In this document: one piece after another, positions 57,601 through 64,000 of the stretch
Layout of the letters: each line of letters begins with the position of its first letter
Position numbering within the stretch: position 1 is the stretch's first letter
Assembly: GCA_013399695.1 (NCBI GenBank)
Contig: VXAU01000308.1
Span: forward strand, 50,334 to 114,333
Length of the DNA stretch: 64,000 nt
Source: Formicarius rufipectus
Taxonomy: Eukaryota; Chordata; Aves; Passeriformes; Formicariidae
Direction of reading: 5' to 3'
Translations under genes and position numbers: made by a program
The notes under the pieces: model-generated
Database searches by the model: none
Told to the model about the DNA's origin: nothing
The model's input: only the letters and a program-made list of their open reading frames with translations

Positions 57601-60600
57601 CCCATTCAACCTGGCCTTGAACGCTTCCAGGGATGGGGCATCCACAACTGCTCTGAGCAACCTGTGCCAGTGCCTCACCACCCCCACAGAAAAGAATTTC
57701 TTCTTAATATCTAATCTAAACTTCCCTTCTCTCAGTTTCTCAGTCTCTGATTATCTATTTTTCCATCTATGATGTTGTGGACTATATCCCGCCCAGAACT
57801 TCAGACTCACTGAGGATCAAATCAGTTTGTGATTTCACCATGTAGCAGTTTGTCACACAAATACAATTTACAGAAGTATTTCCATTAAATTAATGAGCAA
57901 GTTAAAGGACTGATTGCCACTCTTGGGAATTTACTAGTTACCCTCCTTTTATGGCAGCATTGAGGCTAAATGTTATAAGCTGTTTCTGGTTACTGAGACT
58001 GGTAAGAGTTCTTACTAGCAGTTAAATTATATTTGTAATGCATAATAGTGTAGTTGCATCATCTTATTTCTATCACTGCTATCATTATTACCATATAATG
58101 TTAGAGAAGCAATACTAGTACAAGCTATTCCTGACAGTGATATTTCATATGGCAGTATTGCCTAGGAACTCTGATCGTTGTTCAGGACTACTGAGTCAGA
58201 TGCTGTGAAAGCATGAAAGAGAAAACACAATTCTTCACCAATGGAATCATTGTTCTTATATCACAAAGAAAAGTTAATACTCCAGGAAACAAGTACCTTA
58301 CTGGACACCGCATGCATACACAGTAACCTGTTGGTAGAGCCTGGTTGTGATCAGATGAAAGCAAAGAATATCAGTTCTCTTTTTCATGATCTTGAAGGTG
58401 ATAGAAAAACTTTTTCTCCCACACTGAACGAAGGCTATGCTCTTTCTAACATTCTCATGAGCATGAACTGGATTTGAGGAAGAGCTCCCGCTCTAATGTG
58501 TGGAATACAGTTGCTGTTCTAAGGTGTGAGGTACAAAAATGCTAGTTCCTCCTCCTATCCCATTTGTCATCTCCAGTTCTGGGCAGAGCACAAACTTAAA
58601 ACTGGGTCTAATGATTCCTAGAATTCAAGTCAGAGTCTCTCTTATTCTGTGTTTACATCCAACAACCCATTTAGTGTCAATGCTAAAATACTCATTTAAA
58701 CATCTGGCCAAGAAGGTACAACATGTTGGACACAGTTTTGTTAACAAAGTTCGTTCATCTCTCATGCCATGCTAATCACTCTATATTGCTGAATGTAAAG
58801 GAAATTTTCTGTATTCTTGCTCAGTGGAAAAAGACCCAGCACAACATATACTTCAAACCACTCTCTTAGATGAGTATTTCATAAGCAACAGTTCTCTGTG
58901 CAGCAGAACCTGAATCCACTTTTTTTGCATAGGTAGTGTTGAATATACTGTGGTCACTTCCAGAATTCAGTTATAACCATCACAGTACATGAATTACCTG
59001 AAGCAGCTATTTTGGAAAACATATAAACTGCTCATCCATACACACAGAAGATTGTTTGAGCTCAAGTTACAATTTAATTTCTTTGTAGACTTTGATCAAT
59101 GATGAATCTTAGCTTTTATGCATCATGTCTGAAAACTATTATCTTATTTATTAGGAGTAATTTAGTGGGTTAATAAAACTGATATGGCAGCTGGCTTTGT
59201 GATAACAAGTTATTGCAAGTCCCTGAACAGCTTAAGCCTATCATTTCCTTATCAGCTATCATTTGTGTCAGTGTATGCCAAAATCAGGACTACAAGTTGT
59301 GTAGGAACATATGTTACAACAAACCTCTGAAATTAAAAGAGAAAAGCAGTTCAGCTTGTTTTATAAAATGTTTGTTTCAAAAATTGAGAGCAAGTTCCTT
59401 AGGGTGACTGGTTACTTTTTATTAATTATACAATAGAAATATAAATAGTAAAATACATATACACTGTACATAGACATAAAAATATGCACATAAAGAGACA
59501 GAAAGAAGGCTTTCGAAGATGTAGGTTAAAGATATTATCAGTGTGTATACTACTTTTAACAGGGAGTCCAAAATAAGCTATTCAACTAATGACATTGACT
59601 TGTAGGAGAAGAATAATCTTCATACTCCATTACTCTATGAAGTATGCCAGACAAAGCTTGAACAGTAAAATTATATTTAATTGTTTCTGTCATGATGGGA
59701 AGGCTATATTTTTTACTGCTAAAAATTCAGCTACACAAATTGCTGAAGAAAATCAGAATAATAACTGCTGTGCCTTTAATACACACAGAATATGTACAGA
59801 AAATATTTATGCTCCACATAACAAAATATCTCAATGCTAAATTCTGATGTTTTGGGTCAATCCAGCAGGAGCAAGTTTCCACTGGAAACCTGAGTATCTA
59901 AAGCACACAACTGTTTCCTTTTTTAGCCCAAATATATTAATATCTAATTAGATGTTGAATAATCTAGATATTGAATTCTAACTTTGTAACGAAGTAATGT
60001 TTTTCCTTGCCTCTGAACCACTCCAACTTTAGCAGAAGGAAATGTCAAATTTGTGGTGAAAGTGTAAAGCTTTATTTTTAGAATTTAAAAAATGATGTGT
60101 GATTGAAACTGGGAGGTTTAAGCTGTTGGAAGGAGATGTAAGCAACCACTGACTTAGACAGCCAATGAAAAATGTACAGATAACATTGTTAAAGAAGTGG
60201 TCACAGCTCTATTTTGTTTTTCATCCTGTTCAATGGAGAACCTTTGCAATGTAGAGACTAAGTAAATGCTATTATTTCAAAGAATCTGTATATTTTCAAT
60301 ACATCTTCTGTCACTTAATTTTCATGAAAGAATTAAAAATGTTCATGCCTTTAGCATTTGTATCAGAACTCTGTAAAATATTAGGAATTTCCATATCCAA
60401 GTCTTTAACCCAAGTCTATATGCTAAATACTGCTCAACCAAAAATAGGGGATGAACGCCTTCAGGACTTTAGCTCACAACATAGATAACACTACTGTATA
60501 TGAGCTGGAGGACAACAATATAGCACTGTGACATATAATGAAAGGTCCTGTTGGCATTCTAAACCACACTGAGGTATCAGTTTGCTGTGATCAGCCTGAA

Positions 60601-62395
60601 TTAATGGAGAAAAAGGGAACTGTTATGATCAGATGGTCCTACATCTGAGCTTTGGACTGTTAACAGGTACTTAAAAATGATCGGTTCACCACATCATCTT
60701 CCCTCAGAAAAATACACTTACAAGGCAAGAAAACTAACAATAAAGAAAGAGGGCAGAAACTTCTGGCTTTCCTAGAGGTTGTCAGGTGCCACAGCAATCT
60801 AGGAGTGTTACGTATATAGTTATGTATACTCACCAGTTTCAGGCAAACACTAAAAGTGATGATGTTTAACAGCAGTCACTTTTTGTCATGTTTTTGGCTG
60901 TAAAATCCTGAACCCACACAACAGACTGTCCATAACTAGGCCAGGCAAATATATCATCGCTTTGAACATTTTCTTAAATATAATTTTTTGTCTAATACTT
61001 TCAATCAGCCTTGTAAATATATAGTACTTGAGGGTTTTGTTATTACCTGTGACAGTCCTGTACAAGAAAAAAAAAATATGTGGGGTTTGTGGGTATTTTT
61101 TTGTTTGGTTGGCTTTGGGGGTTTTTTGTTTGTTTGTTTTCGTTGTTTCTTTTTTAATAGGCATGACCAGGAATAGCAGAGATGAGATGAACACTTTTGT
61201 TAATATGTTCTGTTTTGTGCTGGGTCTTTGTGTCTTAAGAATGCATTTCTTCAAGCTTTGAGAAGTTTCAGTGAAATCAGTGCAAAGCGTTGCTGTGCAC
61301 CTCTGTGTTATTGTTGGTTTACATGCAATGTATTTGAGCTACGAGTTTTACTTTGAAGCAATTCAGTTAAACCAGCTGCCATAATACTTTCAAGTCCATT
61401 TCAGTGAAAAATAAACAAACCTGAGTATACTACCCATAACATTGTTAGACAAATTTGGTTTAATACAATCAGTTTTTAAATCTATTGAGTGGAATTTATA
61501 AGACAGGGGCTATCACCTTTGATAGATGAACTCAAGCAAACTTTGTTTTGACCAGTAAGGAAAGAGCTGCCCTCACCTTGCTCCCTTGCCCTTCTCCTGA
61601 AGGTCACTTATTCTGTAGCAAAATCTGTGGAAAGCAGTAAGTGTCTACTATACAGCTAGTTTTCTTAGCACCAGCTCCTCTCTTTAGCATCTTTGGTGTC
61701 TTTGACTAGGTTGTTGGGCACAGCACTTGCAAAGCCTGAACATGTTTCCTTCTTCAAGCTCTATTTGGGAGACAAATGTGGATAAGAATTGCTTAAATGG
61801 CTAAATAATTCAGTTAGTCAGCCTACAACCTCACAGAAGTGTGAATGAATGACATGCTAACATTTTTAGTCACGAGGCTGACCACTGAGTTATAAAGTAC
61901 ACTGACAAGCTATTTTCAATGGAGAAGTACTCTGAGGGACTGTCTAAATAAAACAGTGGTAATACAGATAGAATAAACCTGGGAGATCTATTCCAGCACC
62001 CATTCAACAAATGAAGTAAAGTAAAACTGAATGCATATTAGGGAAAAGAGGTGTGACGTTTTTAGATTTTCTGTTCCAACTACATCTCCATGTAAGAGAG
62101 AAAATATTTTAAATTTCAGGAAGATCCTATCCTTGAATTTTGGATCAAATCATGATGACACTGTTCTCTATGAGGCCAAGTTTTGTTCCATGTCAGTGAA
62201 AGGAATTGCTAGACAATATTTAGAAGAGTTTTCAGAAGGCATTTAAAATCAGTTTGACAGCTTGCTTTACTTGACATGTCACTTATAAACCTTTTTTTTT
62301 TTTTTTTTTGTCCACAGGTACCACTATTATGGAATTGGCATTAAAGAAAGCAGTGCATATTACCATTCTGTGTACTCTGGAAAAGGCTTAACCAG
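51446..62395 (+). CDS. RFX6: RFX6 transcription factor, 5' part: five coding exons with the DNA-binding domain
   Basis: RFX6 is a nuclear winged-helix factor that binds X-box motifs and directs pancreatic islet and gut endocrine cell formation. Coding segments are 51446-51614, 51800-51956, 53723-53846, 55123-55184 and 62318-62395; they join without a frame break and give 197 residues. The N-terminus starts MAKGPEQEDAFLHLPATQ, resembling human MAKVPELEDTFLQ. An acidic FSSEEEDAD motif and a basic KDKKKQTQ stretch precede the RFX DNA-binding domain (about residues 107-185: [51 protein letters not shown]). The window ends inside the gene; dimerisation and C-terminal regions are missing. All visible splice sites are GT/AG. 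GPRC6A lies head to head 18 kb upstream. Confidence 0.96.
51800..51956 (+). CDS. RFX6: RFX6 coding exon 2
   Basis: The exon follows a GGCGCTCAG acceptor after a 185-base intron and ends CAATG|GTAGGG. It encodes FSSEEEDAD, KKSITQIMKDKKKQTQLTLQ and most of the Trp codon that begins the DNA-binding domain. Confidence 0.92.
51957..53722. other. RFX6 intron 2
   Basis: No gene is visible. It holds a T/G-rich tract at 53,081-53,210. Confidence 0.5.
53081..53210. repeat. T/G-rich low-complexity tract
   Basis: Runs of T alternate with GTTTG, GGG and GGTTGG units for about 130 bases. Open frames through it are rich in Phe, Cys and Val and are artefacts. Confidence 0.92.
53723..53846 (+). CDS. RFX6: RFX6 coding exon 3: DNA-binding domain, first half
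   Basis: The exon runs from a TTTCTCTACACAG acceptor to AAG|GTAAAA. Its 41 full codons include [20 protein letters not shown] and LEPACAATFGK, nearly identical to human RFX6. Confidence 0.97.
53847..55122. other. RFX6 intron 3
   Basis: AT-rich sequence without a gene; it holds an A/C-rich tract at 54,062-54,120. Confidence 0.5.
54062..54120. repeat. A/C-rich low-complexity tract
   Basis: Two A12-type runs are followed by four CCAA units and A-rich sequence. It is the complement in composition of the T/G-rich tracts elsewhere in the window. Confidence 0.9.
55123..55184 (+). CDS. RFX6: RFX6 coding exon 4: DNA-binding domain, recognition helix
   Basis: The 62-base exon has a TACTTTCTCTTTAG acceptor and CAAA|GTAAGG donor. 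It encodes [20 protein letters not shown], the basic stretch that contacts the X-box in RFX proteins. Confidence 0.97.
57475..57745 (-). mobile_element. CR1 LINE 3' end, minus orientation, relatively well preserved
   Basis: The plus strand reads ATCATAGAATCATAGAGGCA, GAATGGTTTGGGTTGGAAGG, TCACCTAGTTCCAACCCCCC, CCTGGCCTTGAACGCTTCCA and AAGAATTTCTTCTTAATATC. The terminal octamer-like repeats are still visible at its start. It is the least diverged CR1 copy in the window by eye. Confidence 0.96.
61081..61150. repeat. T/G-rich low-complexity tract
   Basis: GGGTTTG, TTTGG and GTTTGTTTG units follow an A10 run. Confidence 0.85.
62292..62309. repeat. T18 homopolymer at an RFX6 acceptor
   Basis: Eighteen T lie immediately before GTCCACAG, forming the polypyrimidine tract of coding exon 5. 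Confidence 0.95.
62318..62395 (+). CDS. RFX6: RFX6 coding exon 5: DNA-binding domain end
   Basis: The 78-base exon ends ACCAG|GTACAA. It encodes [20 protein letters not shown] and GKGLT, the C-terminal wing of the RFX domain and its following linker. The next exon is not in the window. Confidence 0.96.
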
Positions 62396-64000
62396 GTACA
62401 AGAACATCTGACACTTAATCAGTGAAGGTCTAACTTTAACCTTCCCTTAGGAGGTATCTGAGGGACCCTAATTTTTGTTTCTACCAGAATTAGTATTGCT
62501 GCTTATCTCAGTGTTTGTTTTAAGATGTTGATCTAGATATTTTACTAGTGTCTTCCAGTCTGACCCCACTACAGTCAGTCTAGAGCTGCATTGACTTATA
62601 ACAGCAGAGTATTTGCTCAAGTTTGTATGAGACAACAAAATCCCATTTCCAGAACACTTGTCTCATTTTGTTTGCGTGTGTGTCACCCTGTGATTTCTTT
62701 CCCCAGGACAGCTTTCCATTATTAAATGTCTGGAGAATGGTGTGAAGCTGGCACCTGTGGGGCAGGAGGGAGGGGTCAGTGTAGATTAATATTTACAGGT
62801 CCTTTGACTGGCTAATATCAGTTTAAACCTAACCCAGGAAGCTCTAATTATATTTATTTAAGGGACAGCTAGTAGGATCAATATGTTACGATATCTACCT
62901 GTTGGTTTGCCAAAGATTAATAGTTCGTAAAACAAATGTCTCTGTTCACATATGGCTTGAATGATGGCTTTCATTGTCTATGGCAGTATACCTGTGTAAG
63001 TGGGACTCTGAGAAAGGAAAGGAAGAAATGAGTTTATAATCACACACAGAAAACTGAGCTGGTGGCAGGTTTAGGTTATATCCAAAGAGACCTTTTCCAA
63101 ACAACAGGGCAAGTGTAAAAATTAAATGTAATATTGGCAAATGGTGCTTAAAAGAAGGGCTCTCTCCATTGCAGAACTTAGGGTGTAATAGATTGAAATA
63201 TACTATTTCCTTGTCTGGTATTTATCCAGAGCTTTGGAGGTGTTGCTGCTACACAATTGGCATTAAAAATTTTCATAATACTTAATTGTCTTGAGCTAAA
63301 TGATCATTTAATTGACTAAAAGACAGTTAATTTCATTCAAGGGAATCTAATAACTCTTACCTCTCAGTTTTATGTCAGGCAGTGCCTGTCCATGTAAAGT
63401 TCTCTCCTTGAACAATTTAACAGCAATGAATGCAAAGAAAGTGGAGGCTCTGCAGAATTCCCCATAGCTGGATTTCCAACAGCATACAGTCACAGAAAGA
63501 TGGCATAGATAATCTCTAAGATTCACTAATTAGGAGTGTTTTCATTGTGTTAGGACTTGTTCCATCCTGTATGAGATGTTGAATTTTCTGGGTCCAGCAG
63601 TCAAATTACCTCCCTGATTTACAACAGAAGTTCAAGTGCTCATTTTGCATGGTCTGGACCATCACTATGATTGGATTTTTCTGGAGGCAGTAGTCTGTGG
63701 TTAAGAAAAAGCTTCTGGATAAAGAGTCAGGAAGTGTAGGGATTCAAAACTCAACCTCCCAATTGCTGGCTGCTGCATATAGTGATCCATAAAATCTGTC
63801 CTTTGTCTGATGTCTCTCCTAGTCAGTGAGCTATAAAAATAGTTCCTGAATCAAACTTGGGGTAAAAGTAGGCAGGAAAAATAGATGAGCTGATAATGAT
63901 ACCAGATCACAACATGCCCATGCACAAATATAGGCATATGGAGGCCTTTACAACAAGGCTTGCATGTTAGCTGGCAGCTTGTGGAAAGATTAGATGGAAC
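62396..64000. other. RFX6 intron 5, incomplete
   Basis: I looked for the next coding exon and did not find it. No repeat or RNA is recognised. Confidence 0.5.

Larger units (their letters stand above)
55185..62317. other. RFX6 intron 4
   Basis: This 7.1 kb intron holds one CR1 copy, a T/G-rich tract near 61,081-61,150 and a T18 run next to its acceptor. No gene or RNA is recognised. Confidence 0.5.

Noticed and set aside
1..64000. Possible undescribed system, CRISPR-like array, bacterial or viral insertion
   Set aside because: No regularly spaced repeats with unique spacers, no clustered intronless genes and no intact retroviral or DNA-transposon coding region were seen. The content is a conserved vertebrate gene block with LINE relics.

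Overview
This window is nuclear DNA from a vertebrate, almost certainly a bird. It is AT-rich, with intron-containing genes, two isolated CpG islands and many CR1 LINE fragments that end in the ATTCTATGATTCTATG-type 3' tail typical of birds and other sauropsids. I cannot name the species. The gene order KPNA5 (+), FAM162B (-), GPRC6A (-), RFX6 (+) is that of human 6q22.1, so this is an ordinary conserved syntenic block rather than an accessory island.

Layout. (1) 1-12.1 kb: the 3' part of KPNA5 (importin alpha), with seven coding exons that all have GT/AG borders and join without a frame break, then a long 3' UTR. (2) 12.5-16.5 kb: complete FAM162B on the minus strand, four coding exons giving 146 aa, starting in a CpG island. 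KPNA5 and FAM162B converge tail to tail, with opposing AATAAA signals about 20 bases apart. (3) 21.8-33.7 kb: complete GPRC6A on the minus strand, six coding exons giving 927 aa, close to the human length, with an intact ligand-binding domain, nine-cysteine domain and seven membrane segments. (4) 33.7-51.4 kb: an 18 kb gene desert between the divergent GPRC6A and RFX6 genes, holding CR1 copies, a pure polypurine tract and a (TATC)n microsatellite. (5) 51.4-64 kb: the 5' part of RFX6, starting in a CpG island, with five coding exons covering the N-terminus and the RFX DNA-binding domain. The rest lies beyond the window.

The genes do not form one pathway. KPNA5 imports proteins into the nucleus, FAM162B is a small membrane protein of poorly known role, GPRC6A is a nutrient-sensing class C receptor, and RFX6 is a pancreatic and gut endocrine transcription factor. 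They share a neighbourhood by ancestry.

I found no sign of an undescribed system. The observations most worth checking are the ancestral RKLP motif and a Thr-to-Ser change at the ligand site of GPRC6A, a degenerate tRNA-Ser/Leu-like element in a GPRC6A intron, two short upstream ORFs just before RFX6, and the overlapping 3' ends of KPNA5 and FAM162B. All exon borders were read by eye from splice consensus, frame continuity and remembered protein families; no search or alignment was run.
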